A DNA stretch of 64,000 bases from Antedon mediterranea (lineage: Eukaryota > Echinodermata > Crinoidea > Comatulida > Antedonidae): positions 2,452,312 through 2,516,311 of the forward strand of contig NC_092675.1 in assembly GCF_964355755.1 (NCBI RefSeq), written 5' to 3'. The notes under the pieces are model-generated. The model worked only from the letters and a program-made list of their open reading frames with translations, had not been told where the DNA came from and did no database searches. Of this stretch, positions 1 to 11,800 are shown piece by piece (within the stretch, counting starts at the first letter, position 1; every line of letters starts with the position of its first letter). The translations under genes were made by a program, and so were the position numbers.

Positions 1-120
1 AAATGCATTTCCGGACAACAACCCCCTGGACAATTACTCCTCCGACAACTACCCCTGGGATATTACCCCCTGGAAAACTACCGTCTAGGACAACTAACCC
101 TGTATACATATAACCTACTC
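1..120. repeat. short imperfect tandem repeat
   Basis: About five degenerate copies of a roughly 20-bp unit resembling GGACAACTACCCCCTGG. It continues off the left edge, so its full length is unknown. No coding potential is visible. Confidence 0.5.
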
Positions 121-175
121 GAAAAATATTCTCGAATGTTGCCTATTCATGAACAAGTCGCAACAAGTCCTAAAC

Positions 176-262
176 ATAATAATAATAATAATAACAGGAT
201 TTTTATAGCGCACATACCACTCAAGAGTGCTCAAGGCGTTTTAGGTGTAGTAAACTGGAGCG
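176..262 (-). mobile_element. retroposon 3' tail (SINE/LINE end)
   Basis: On the minus strand this reads as a tail with GTGCGCTATAAAAATCCTG followed by a (TTA)n microsatellite. A GCGCTATATAA-type end followed by a simple repeat recurs in other retroposon fragments here, for example near 9785 and 28350. No full element can be delimited. Confidence 0.4.
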
Positions 263-344
263 GTCCTAGTAAACACCACACGATACACAAAGGTTATGAT
301 GCTAATACTTAGTACTCTAGAAGGGTGTATATAGAGGGTTAGGT

Positions 345-1000
345 TCAGTTAAAGATCTGGGTATTTTAGACGTTTTTAAGTTGTTTGAATTAAGTATAGT
401 TAAGTTTGTTCATAACCAAATAAACGGCAAAACACCACATCAAACAATGGAATACTTTTATTTAATTACACATAATGCTAGTACCAGATTTAGTAATAGA
501 TATAATTTTGCAATTCCGAAAGCTCGCACAGATGCTGGTAAATTTAGAATTTCTTTTAATGGAGCTCAACTTTGGAATAATTTACCCTTAGTTATAAAAT
601 GTACCTCTTCTAGATTTAAATTCATAAATGAAGTTAAATGTTTACTTTTACAAAAATATTAATGTTAGCCCTTGTTTACGTTATTTCTTTCATATATTTG
701 ATGTTTCTTTCTTATTGAATTATTGTTGATAGATGAAAATGTATGCATTATGACTAATTTATTTTTTGTGACAGGAGTCAAATCTTGATTAGCGAAAGCT
801 ATTTTTTGGCTCCTTTTCACACACACATACATATTGTATTGTATTGTACTATTTATGTATGATGATGTGAATAAAGTTAGTATACTGTATATATTAGTTA
901 TATTTAGCATTGAGGTTGATTATTTAAAGTTATGTTGATTAGTGTACTAACATATTAGTATCTAGGGTTAGGCGCCTGTGGTACTATTAAGCATAGTGTT
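345..1000 (+). mobile_element. 3' end of a non-LTR retrotransposon (RT C-terminus plus 3' UTR)
   Basis: An open frame to the stop at 660-662 encodes the conserved tail of a LINE reverse-transcriptase ORF. It has a KARTDAGKFRISFNGAQLWN segment, then NLP and a basic end. The upstream RT and endonuclease are absent, so this is a 5'-truncated, dead copy. The AT-rich 3' UTR-like sequence runs on for a few hundred bases. The family assignment (CR1/L2-like group) is from memory. It should not be annotated as a host gene. Confidence 0.6.
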
Positions 1001-1662
1001 GTGTGATGTTAATAGTAGAACACCACTAGAGGTGAATCTATACGAAGTAAATTTTGCAGAAACGAAATATTATTTTAATGAATTTCTCTGATTCCACCAA
1101 TGTTTTCAGTGGAATGTATACTGTAACCATACTAGCTAACTGTGGAGTAATCAATATTATGATAACAAAAACAAACAATGAAGAATTATTATTATTATTA
1201 CACAACTATTCAAGCTCAAATAATTACATGCATGCACACAAAAGTTGGCTACAGTAATTCTATTGAGGTTAGCCTAGTCATAAAATAATATAGGCACTAG
1301 TTATGTGGCTTTTGATATAAATAAATAGTAGAGACAAACTGAAAGTGAAATGTGGCGAGAGAATACTTCTTTAAACAGTTAATATGTGAAAAGTATAAAT
1401 AAGAGAATGGAGATTTAGTTACAGGAGTATAGGAATAGTGTTAAACAAATGCTGCTTGCAGGTATCAGAGTAGGTTGAAATTAGGCTGGGGGGGGCTGGG
1501 TAGAAAACGTGTCCCAGCTCATGACCGCAATGTGGCTTTTGCTAGGCTATGAATGGATCGATCAAATAAACCATGACAAAAAAGTTATTGATTAAAATTA
1601 AGTATGAAGCAAAGTATTCGGCACAAATAAGTAAATATTTAAGCTTTTAACACTTATTAAAC

Positions 1663-1880
1663 ATGTCTATGGGCCTTAAGACCTATGGTGATCAAGCTTT
1701 TGCAGCTCCTAAATTGTGGATCAATCTTCCTGATCCTGTTAAAAATGCATCCTCTATCATAGTTTTCAAAAAACTCTTAAAAACCCATCTTTTTTCTTTG
1801 TAATTTCTTTCTGTTTTTTCTCTCAGCTCTTTGAGACAATCTTCTGATTGTATAAGCACTATATAAATCGACAACATTAC
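1663..1880 (+). mobile_element. 3' end of a second LINE family
   Basis: The frame 1663-1803 encodes TYGDQAFAAPKLWINLPDPV and then FKKLLKTHLF and a stop, the typical C-terminus of a LINE reverse-transcriptase polyprotein. It is followed by a GCACTATATAAAT-type 3' end near 1855-1868. It is 5'-truncated; no RT core is present. Confidence 0.6.
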
Positions 1881-2214
1881 ATTCTAGAAAATATGTATTC
1901 ATGAAAACTGGCAAAGTGTGATACCCTACGATATAAGACACATTGTCTGGAGTGGAATGATTTATCAGTATGTAAAATATAATGTTTATTATAATTTACT
2001 ACCTTTAATAACCTTTTTATCCTTGTAAATAAATTGCGATTGAATGCAGATATTTTTTGCAGGTCACAGAACCAGTGTACATGTCCTCCATGGTCTGCGG
2101 GGGAGGATCCAGGAAGGGTGGGGAGGGCCAGTGTGAAATTATAAACTTTCTGATGTCTATTTTTGACAAAAAATTAATGTGTATTACATATCATATGAGC
2201 TCTTCTGTCATCCA

Positions 2215-2472
2215 GAATCATGCCTGGATATAAACCTATGGTTTCTATTACTTTTTTGGAAGTGAACAAAAGTACTTTTGTTGGTAGCAGTTAATTTTAT
2301 CTTCATGAAACTATCTCGTGTTTGAATGTTTTTTGTATACATTTTTATTACTTAATGTATTAATTGATATTTTTCCTATGTTAATGTTTTGATGTTTTTG
2401 TGTACTTTTTATACAGTATTTATGTAAATGCAATACTTTCAGTATACCGAAATAAATAAATAAATAAACAAA
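2215..2472 (+). mobile_element. probable LINE 3' UTR with (AAATA)n tail
   Basis: A T-rich 3' UTR-like stretch ends in CCGAAATAAATAAATAAATA, a typical non-LTR retroposon tail. The coding part is too degraded to name. Confidence 0.35.
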
Positions 2473-4220
2473 GTAAACTTATTATTTTGAAATCTGTACT
2501 GACAAAGTATAACCAGATACACGCCACACCTTAAATTGCAAGCTATACCAAAGAGGGCAGTAGACATGTTGTAAGGTGTTTTATTTATATTTCCTGTAAA
2601 ATTAATTAAAAAAAAGCGGTTTTTTTTTTCAATATTTTATTTTGTCCTGTACATATACATTGACTTTACAATCAAATCATTTCTTGAATTGTTTAATTTG
2701 TTTAATTAATTAATCTGTTGTTGTTTAGAGTTGTTTTGCACACAGCTCCCTCCCTTGTAGAAAGGTAAAAGACTAAAGCAGGACATAAATAATGTTCATT
2801 GGAATATAATTATCAAATGTGTTTGTCAAAAATGACATAAATACAGTAATATCCATTGGAATATAACTATCAAATGTGTTTGTCAAATAAATACTCCATT
2901 CCCCAACCCTCCCAATTAATATTTCAATCATAACAATAAAACACATTAAATAACAATTACATGAAAAAGAAAAACAAATTAACACTCCCACCCTTCTATC
3001 TTAAACCCTTCCCCACACTCCCCATCAAATGCTCAGTATTACCATAAAGAAAATATTTCTTTTGTGAGAGATTCTTCTTCAGAGTCCCTGCATTTTCTAC
3101 ACTGTATTAAATGGCCAACCAAATGCCAAGCAAAAATGTTAGTATAATACCCATCTATGTAGATCTTTGGTGTTTATCAGATATGCTTTTTAGGTACAGT
3201 ATATAATATATATTTCAATAAAAGAATTCAAAGAGTAACTGTATAAAATAACAAATGTATTGAGAATAATTATTTACAAGAAACAAATAAACATAATCTG
3301 AGTGTTCTAACGACCTTAATTTAATTACATTTTTCAGAAACCAGACATTTTGTGTCAGTTATCGTTTCTTTTTTCTTAAATTTAAGGAAAAAAAAAAATT
3401 GTAATGACCGCACATTAATTTTGTTCACAATGTAAACATTATTATATAAGAATAAAATCAGTATTTAAAAGAATTCACTATTGTACCCTATCATACTATA
3501 GGATATATTTTACAGGTCATGTCCCTTTCAAACTGATTAAATTAAACTTTCAATTTTTATTGAAATGTATATAAAACAATATTAAAGAAAATCAAAAAAC
3601 ATTTCAAATTAAGTCTCAGTTGTATGGCAGCAACAAATTAATACAACATAAAAAAATAAAATTTCTTTTAAATGATTATCTATTCAAAATCATTATTTTG
3701 AAAAATTTACATGAATACAATTAATTTTAAATTTATAGGAGTTATAGAAATATGTCTTTATATAACTAAATGTGTACAATCAATTAATAATATAATGTAT
3801 TTTAACTTTTTTTGGGTAAAAATTATAACAAATAGTTTTCAAAATTAGTATTATATAACATATACATATTATTATACATAACTTAACTCTTCAAATGTTT
3901 ACACAGTTTCTGAAATGTGATCAAGTGATCATAGAATAACACGCTTCCTGCGATCACAGAATAACACGCTTCATGATTACATGCGGCGCCATGTTATCCC
4001 TAACTAACATTGTTAATTATAAGCAAATCTTTTAAGATAGCAGCACGGATTATTAGACCAATGTCCTTCTTTAGCCTTTAGGACTATTTAAAATAATTAT
4101 TTCTAATAATTTTAACTGTTTAATCCTGAAGTATCATTTATTTGGTTTTATGTTCATAAATACAGCTAAGCGTAACACAAACAGATTCTGATGTTAAAAT
4201 AAAATTATTGTAGTAGGACT
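2473..4220. other. AT-rich intergenic DNA, no gene seen
   Basis: Very AT-rich. A local duplication of about 65 bp (TATCAAATGTGTTTGTCAAA near 2812 and 2867) and a short repeat with AGAATAACACGCTTC near 3935-3972 are the only structures seen. Open frames are short and have no recognisable motif. Confidence 0.6.
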
Positions 4221-4225
4221 AAAGG

Positions 4226-4540
4226 ATATTATAAGGGCGTGTGGTGCAGTGTGTTGGACTACTGATTGTAAGATCATGGTTCAAATCCAACTCTCGCCGC
4301 ATTACTTGTATCCTTAGGCAAGGCATTTTACTTACATTTGCCTCTCTCCACTCAGGTGTATAAATTGGTACCTGTTAGATCAAGACACAACTTTGCGCTG
4401 ATTACTAGCTGCATTATTATGGGAGTATGTTTTCATACGTGTTTGATTCAAAATTACTGGGGTAATAAGGTGCAGCACATTAAAAGCATGCTTATATCCA
4501 CTAAGAAGCATAAGAATGAACTATTAGTATTATTGTGATT
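4226..4540 (+). mobile_element. tRNA-derived SINE
   Basis: The head is tRNA-like, with an A box around TGGTGCAGTGTGTTGG and a B box GGTTCAAATCC. A body follows with GGCAAGGCATTTTACTTACA and CTCCACTCAGGTGTATAAAT, which resembles a conserved central domain known from memory in several invertebrate SINE families. The tail ends in short ATTATT-type repeats. The CCA end and cloverleaf are degraded, so this is not a working tRNA gene. Confidence 0.65.
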
Positions 4541-5882
4541 CTTATAAAACAGCAATAGGTCTATATTTACTATGATTCAGTCCAATTTTCAATTACAAAA
4601 CATGTGGAAAGAGAATCACAGAAACAGATCAGAATAAAAATAATTGTCAGCAAATTGAAAAGATATTAAAATCTTATACGAAACCACAAGACCTGAGAGT
4701 GTTCTGTGGATCGAAAATAAACTAATGAATTGATATAAAATTTGATCTAGCAAGAGATTAACATAGAAACCAAACAATGCAGAGTAAAATAATAAAAAAA
4801 GATAGACTGAACTCATTAAACATAATAATTGATATACTAAAATCTTATGAAAAACCAGAAGTAGTACTTCCGAAACAAAGAAAATACATTACTGTAATCA
4901 AAAGTAATAATTTATGACAATTTAATAACTGTTTTAATTATCTTTTTAAACAAAACCGGACAATTAATTGTGATTGGACAGAACTAATGAAAGTTTTAAA
5001 GGCTGGAATAAAGTACAAACAGAAGTATAAAGAAAAATCAAGTTACTACAATTATCAAATAATACTAAAATTCCCTGATAAAAAAAATATATACTGTAAT
5101 CTGATACTGACCTTCCTTAATTTGAATTAATCCCATTTGAATTAATCCAATTTATATTAATCCCATTTAAATTAATCTCAAATTAACAAATTAATCCTGT
5201 CTTCGAACCTGATGGAATCCAAACTTAATCCTATTATTAATGCCTACCATTGCAAACCTACCCCATCACAGCCTTAATGAATTAAACCAACTTCAACTAA
5301 TCAGAACATTACATAATCCTAATCTTGATCCTTCCTAATTCAAACTCTGAAACTCTATAAGTTTTGTTCACATGTCAAACCTCTCGTGATGGAGCCGATC
5401 CTATCGAGTGGCCTGTCATAGGTCACTCGATAGAATCGGTACTTATTAAGCAACTGTTTTCATGATGAACCACCTGATTAACGGATCGAGAGCGACTTAA
5501 GGCATGTGAACGTGTTAATAATAGAACTGCTTTCATGGACAACTAAACAAAATCACAATATTTTAATGACAAATCATAATCTAAAAATATAAGAATAAGT
5601 TCATATTTAGTGTTGAAATCAAACTGTCGTCACAACTTACTGTTTTGTTAACTAACTTATTAATTCTTAATACCAAATCAACTGGACTGGGAAAAAACAA
5701 AGCTCAATTAGCTTTTCTGAATATTAATATTTCAAATTGCATATTAAATGTTTTAGTTCATTTCAATATTAATACAAAGTTATTAATTATGCAATACCTT
5801 AATTAATTATTTAATATCTTATTCACATTTTAGAGTTGTTTTTAATCTCGTCACATTCATGTTTTTCATATGTTTTTGTACC
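4541..5882. other. intergenic DNA downstream of CERT
   Basis: AT-rich. It contains a short tandem run of TTTGAATTAATCCCA-like units (about 5125-5190) and an inverted pair GATCCTATCGAGTGGCC / GTCACTCGATAGAATC (5397-5440). The 3' UTR and poly(A) site of the minus-strand CERT gene should lie here, but I could not fix the cleavage site. Confidence 0.5.
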
Positions 5883-8800
5883 TCACCATTTGATTTCTTT
5901 ATCTTTTGTGATTTCTTGTACAAAAGCCGAGAATCGTCTAAGGAATTTTGGATACTCACGCTTATAGACAGTTCTAAGGACCGAGGCAGGAACCCATCCA
6001 CCAGGATTTGCTGCAAAGATAATATTATTATTTATACATGTTTTAAACTTTTTATGAAATGTTTGTATTTGTTGCTTGTGTATTTTACCTTTTTTGGTGT
6101 CGTACTGTCTGTATTTTACCTTTTTTGGTGTCGTACTGTCTGTATTTTACCTTTTTTGGTGTCGTACTGTCTGTATTTTACCTTTTTTGGTGTCGTACTG
6201 TCTGTATTTTACCTTTTTTGGTGTCGTACTGTCTGTATTTTAACCTTGTGATGAAGCGCTGTCTGTATTTTACCCATTTTGTACAAACAAGACAATTTTC
6301 AAGCAAGAGTGTTTGACAAAATAATAACACATCTGGGTGTATCCTTGCTATCTGATTGGTTAATTTCATATGGCATGTGGTATTCAGTATGTATGTTTAA
6401 AGATACTATTGCACTAAGAATTTTGTGCCATGCAAGATTGATGACTAAACAGCATACCAAACTGTGGTGTGTGCTCTTCTTTTTATACTGCGGCTAAAAT
6501 CTGAGAACTGCCTTTTTAAATGGCCTACAGTCTATAGTAGCCTTGTCATTGATTAACAATTGAAGCAGCGTCGATTAAGTAATATAAATAATGAATGTTT
6601 CCTTGAATGAATGAAGAGTTCTTCCCATAAAATACATTATTCTTTTACACTAATTGCAAATTGATAGCGTAGGCGGACCTCCTAGATGGTGAGAAGGAAA
6701 TATAACAACAACATTTTGTAGTATCATCAATATCATAAAAAATCTAATGTCAGATTAAAACTGAAAATAATGCAACCCTGGAGTAGAAGAAGCAAATTGG
6801 GACAGAAAGTAAACAAAGCAAATTAGGATGTTTGCCGCACCATACAATGTTGTTACAAAAAGTCCCTATGTAGTTGTAGTGTACTTTAATAATATAATAG
6901 TCAACTCTCCCAATACCCACCTTTGCTGGCCAAATGTCTTTCAGAAAAGTTTGGTATTAAGAATGTTTTTTGTATGGTGAAAACGAATTTGGGACCTTTT
7001 GGACCTCGAGAAAAGTCTAGTATTGGAAGAGTCGACTGTAGTAATAACAATGTAAAACTTACAATGAGCAACATAGATGATTTTGCATTTTAACTGATCC
7101 CTGGTCACAGTTGAAAGGTCATCAGTTGGAGGGTCTACGAATGTCTGACAGAGCATACTAACGTTGATTGTAGCTCGGATACATCGACTGTGAGCCTGTC
7201 CATAAAAGAAGAATAAGACATAGTTTATTATCTATTAATGGGTCACTATTTTTTTTATTAAGATGTCAATGATTTCCAATAGCAAATTTAATCACTGTTT
7301 TAAAGCTCTATCAAAATAATCAAACTAGCCCAAATATGGTAGTGATACACCAAAATATGGTAGTGATATGACATCATCATGTCCATATATGGGCACATCA
7401 CATTTTTTTGTCACATAAAGTTTGATAGTGTAGACAGAGCTTTATAGGTGATAATGAATTCATATGACAAACATACACACAATTCATTAGGAGTTAAGAT
7501 GCTTTGCATGAGAAAAAAAACGATGACAGACTTGATTTGAACCCGGGACCAATAGCTCAATATCTTATTTAGTCCAATTGCTCATATGCTTACCTCTGGA
7601 TGATCAATGGAATAATTAACAACAATGTATGATCCCTTTTCATCCGGTGATTGGCTGGTAAGATTAACTTTACGAATATGTGAAGCAAAACAGGTATCAC
7701 GTTGCGTTGCCGGCCAAACACGCCTCATAAATTGGTGCGAAATGACCGTATCGGGTGACAAAACCTCAAGCGTTTTACTTGAATCTAAAGTTGCTAAAAA
7801 AAGAATATATAGAATTAGTAGAATATTTAAAATGATGTGCAAGTATGATGTTATACAGTCAAGTAAATTAAACTTCGGCTGGGCTTATATGATTTTATTG
7901 GTAAAAAAGAATTTTCATACAGTAAAAAGTGTTCACAGTGCAGCAAAATGGGCGTTTTTTTTTTACACGCGTCATGGTATTCATAAGGCATGACGCACAT
8001 CGGACAAATGACGCACCAAGGGTTGTATGGTGAGTCATACAAGTGCATAAGAAGATTAGCTTTAGAATACTTACTGTCCCAATCCATTCTTACTCCAACA
8101 TCCCAGAAATAAAAACAGAGTTCATAAGCTGTAATATTGCGTACAGTATGGATGGCTTTGAGAGGGTCGCATACTACACCATCTTTCTCAACTTCGCATT
8201 TGTAAATCTAAAAAATGAAATTTGTAAACTTGACAGACAATACTGTTGTATAACCGGCAAATAACGTCACCAGATTTTAATGTTAAGCAAAATAATATTA
8301 AGCACTGTATAGGTAATTAGAATTACATGAGAGCAGAAACTAAACCAAGGAAATTCAAATTAAGCCCCCTCCAGCCCCACGGCAGTTAAGTTACAGTACA
8401 GAACCTACTATGACATAGGATCCCAGATGCTATTTTTGAATAGCAAAGTCTGTTATATGCACATGTGATTTATTAACATATCTAACCAAAAGGATAAAGA
8501 CAATAACAGAGTGAGTACGTGGCCAAGCAGTTAAGAACCATAATTACATAGCCATAACATTGACAACGGTTCAAGGCTCACTCGCTCCATGATTCTGGTG
8601 GTAGAACTAGTTTTCTTGGATAAGGACTATAAACCGTAGGTCCAGCGTACATATAGCTCATGCGCACTTTAAAGAACTTAGTACATCTTTTGAGACAAGT
8701 AGAGGGTTACCCCGGTGTACTGGTACATATACACAGCCACTGTCATACACAGCCACTGATCATAACTGGGCTCATTGTGCAATTGGGACTGAACTTTTTT

Positions 8801-11800
8801 TAGAGGTGTTTACCACCTCTTGGTCCCATACTTCACTAATGTTATGTATATTTCTTTGAATTTACATCTTAGTGAGAATAAGTAAACAAGGCCACAGTTT
8901 TCAATCTTTCAATATCACTTTGTATATTCCTTCTTTATTACTAAATAACTTTGTTTTTTCCTGTTTGGAGTTTCAAACTCCTTGAGTCATAGTGATTTTT
9001 GTGGCTTTTCTTTTTCATGACCTTTGTATCTGTTTGGAATTCAGATTTAAATTTCTTGAATAGTTTGAACAATTAAAAAATGATGCAATTTCAGAGGATT
9101 AAATATCTAATCATAATAGATAAATGAAACAACATAAATAAAGCAACTGTAATCATAGAGATTTAATCACACAATCTACTTAAGGTATTAAGCCAATTAA
9201 AATGCAAGAAATAGAGTATTTATAAGAGTGCATTGGTGTTTATTGAACCATAAAGTTATGAACTAATTCCAGCTTACCTTCATCTCTGGTTCAGAATGAA
9301 ACAAATCCCAAGTACTCTCGATATTTTCAAATGCATACTTCAAATTTTCTTCAACCTTTTCATTACACTGTAAACAACAAGTTTATTTTATGTACATTTT
9401 TGTCTGTATGCACTAAAGGTCAATTTACAGACGAACGGTAACAGTAAGTGGAAAACCGCATAGCTTTTCCCACAAAGAATCTGTATCTATCCTGAGCAGA
9501 AACCACCCGTCAGCTTCGCATTTTGTGTAAATGGTTATAAGAAATAACAGATTCTTTATTTTGAATAAAGTCACCGTTCGTCTATGTAAATTGGCCTTAA
9601 GTGATTAACACCAAATACATTATTTTTATGTTAGGTCATGTAAGCGCCCTCTTAATAGAGGTTGTTGTACTGTATATTCATTTAAAACTCAACTTAAGAC
9701 ATTCTTTTTCCAACAAGCTTTTCATTAATTTAACATTTCCTGCTTTTATTTTTGTGCAGTGCATTGAGAGCTTGCTTATATGCGCTATATAAGAACAGAC
9801 TATTATTGTTACTATATATTACATAAAGCACACGTCTCACCGTATCTAGAAGTCTGTGGGGATGTGGAGGACGGTCATCATGAATTGACATTGGTGGCAG
9901 TGATTCTTTTGAAGTTACCTGAAAATAAGTTCATATTTTTTTGTTCATTTTTAAAAGTATAATTTTTTCATTATTTCAGTAATATATAATTGTCTTTGCT
10001 GTCTACACTATCAAAAAGTGTGATGTACTCAAATATGGTAGTGATATCCCCAAATATGGTAGTGATATGTCATCTTCATGTCCATATATGGGCACATCTC
10101 TTTTTTTTTTATAGTGTAGACAGACATTTAGAAGCATTATTGAGACAAAAAATTAAACAATTGATGCAAGACAAATTTGTTTTCAATCCCTGTAAAAATA
10201 TTGTTTTGAAATTGTTTATGACAAACAACAGTACTATGATAAAACAATGACAATATGTTGTTGAACACAGTAAAATACACATGTACATATTTCTACTTTT
10301 AAGTCACATATAGTATTATAGTATATAGTATTTATGTTCATTTGACAGTGTGGAAATAATTTACCTTCTGGTCCTCTAATTGGTCATTCAAATCTAACGC
10401 TGATTCGATGGCATCAAAAAATTCCTCTTCTTTCAATTTGCTGTATGGGCCTTCCTGTAAATAAAAAACAAATTGTTCAACTTAGAATAACATGTCCCCC
10501 AAAAACATGAAAAATGAAGATTAATTAAATCAGATTTTGAATATGTTATTTTGTAGTTTTAATAGTTAATCACTTCCGTAGAAAAAAAAAAAATGTTTTC
10601 ACTTATAAAATGACAAAATAAATGGTTAAATTTCACCAAAAACCATTAACTGGCAGCCAATTTGACCATTTTTGGCTTTAAATTACAGTTTTTTCAGGTA
10701 AATACACTTTTTTTCAATTTAATTTTTAAAAAGTGGATAATTATTATATAACATTAAAATGGTATATTGAACAAAAAAATTATAAAAAAAAAAATTTTTT
10801 CAGGGGGACAATACATCTTTAATGCATTTTACATAAGGCCAAGCTGATTCATTTTGGTCTTGTTTGTTTATTTTCAAGTTATGTTCTTCCCGAGAGGGGA
10901 AAAGGCCTACCGGTTTACCAGGTAAGCAAGGCATGAAATAGATTACTGGATGTCCATAGAATTTCAAATTACTTACCTCAAAATCTGGTCCCCCTTTGAT
11001 GTTCATGCCTTTCATTTTTTCAAACATTTTCTTATACTCCTCAACGGCCCGTTTTCTTCGGTCTTGTTCCTAGATATTCACAAAACAATAGTTTTAACTC
11101 GAATATAATTTAAAATTAATCCTATTAATATTCTTCTGAAAACACACAATACAGTCAACTATATCAATACCAGACCCTCTGAAAACTGCAACTTTACTTT
11201 AGATCCTAAAGGTCCCAAATTAATTGTTACCATTATAAATGCATTCCAAATACCAGACTTTCCAGAACACTAGATATATTAGGCCAGCCCAAAGGCTGTT
11301 GGTATTGGGAGAGTTGACTGTATTTCGCTATTTTCATATCATATCTTCAATTACCTTTTCTAACCGTTTCTGCCACTGTTCTTCTCGTTGACGCATCAGA
11401 TCAATACAATGAGATAACGTTGCCAAGATACCGCCAGTTGTTGCCTTAAAAGTGAACGCTTCACCTCGGAAGTCTATTCCCATTGAGCTAGGCTTCTGGA
11501 ATTTATCTGGAAGAAAAAGAGAATGTTCTATGATTTATTCAAAGAACCTTGGTCCTTGTGGAGATAAAACTATATTTGTTATATGGTTTTAAAGTTAACA
11601 TTTATAGTAAAATGGAAAACGCGTCTTAGGGATGTAATTGTGCTGGGTGGCAGTGCGCAGCGACGCACATGTTTTTCCGAAGAACATCTTATAAATATGA
11701 ATACGCATCATGAAAAAATGGACACAGGTTTTCTGCAAGCTAGTTTTTGGCTGAATGGTATAGACTTGTGGAACTGGAGCCAGCAGTTTGAAACCCATCA

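Noticed and set aside
4226-4300. Functional tRNA gene
   Set aside because: Cloverleaf stems are not kept and a SINE body follows directly.
5859-6316. Overlapping open frames with a repeated [14 protein letters not shown]-type peptide
   Set aside because: By-product of the 31-bp tandem repeat in CERT intron 13; no start context or homology.
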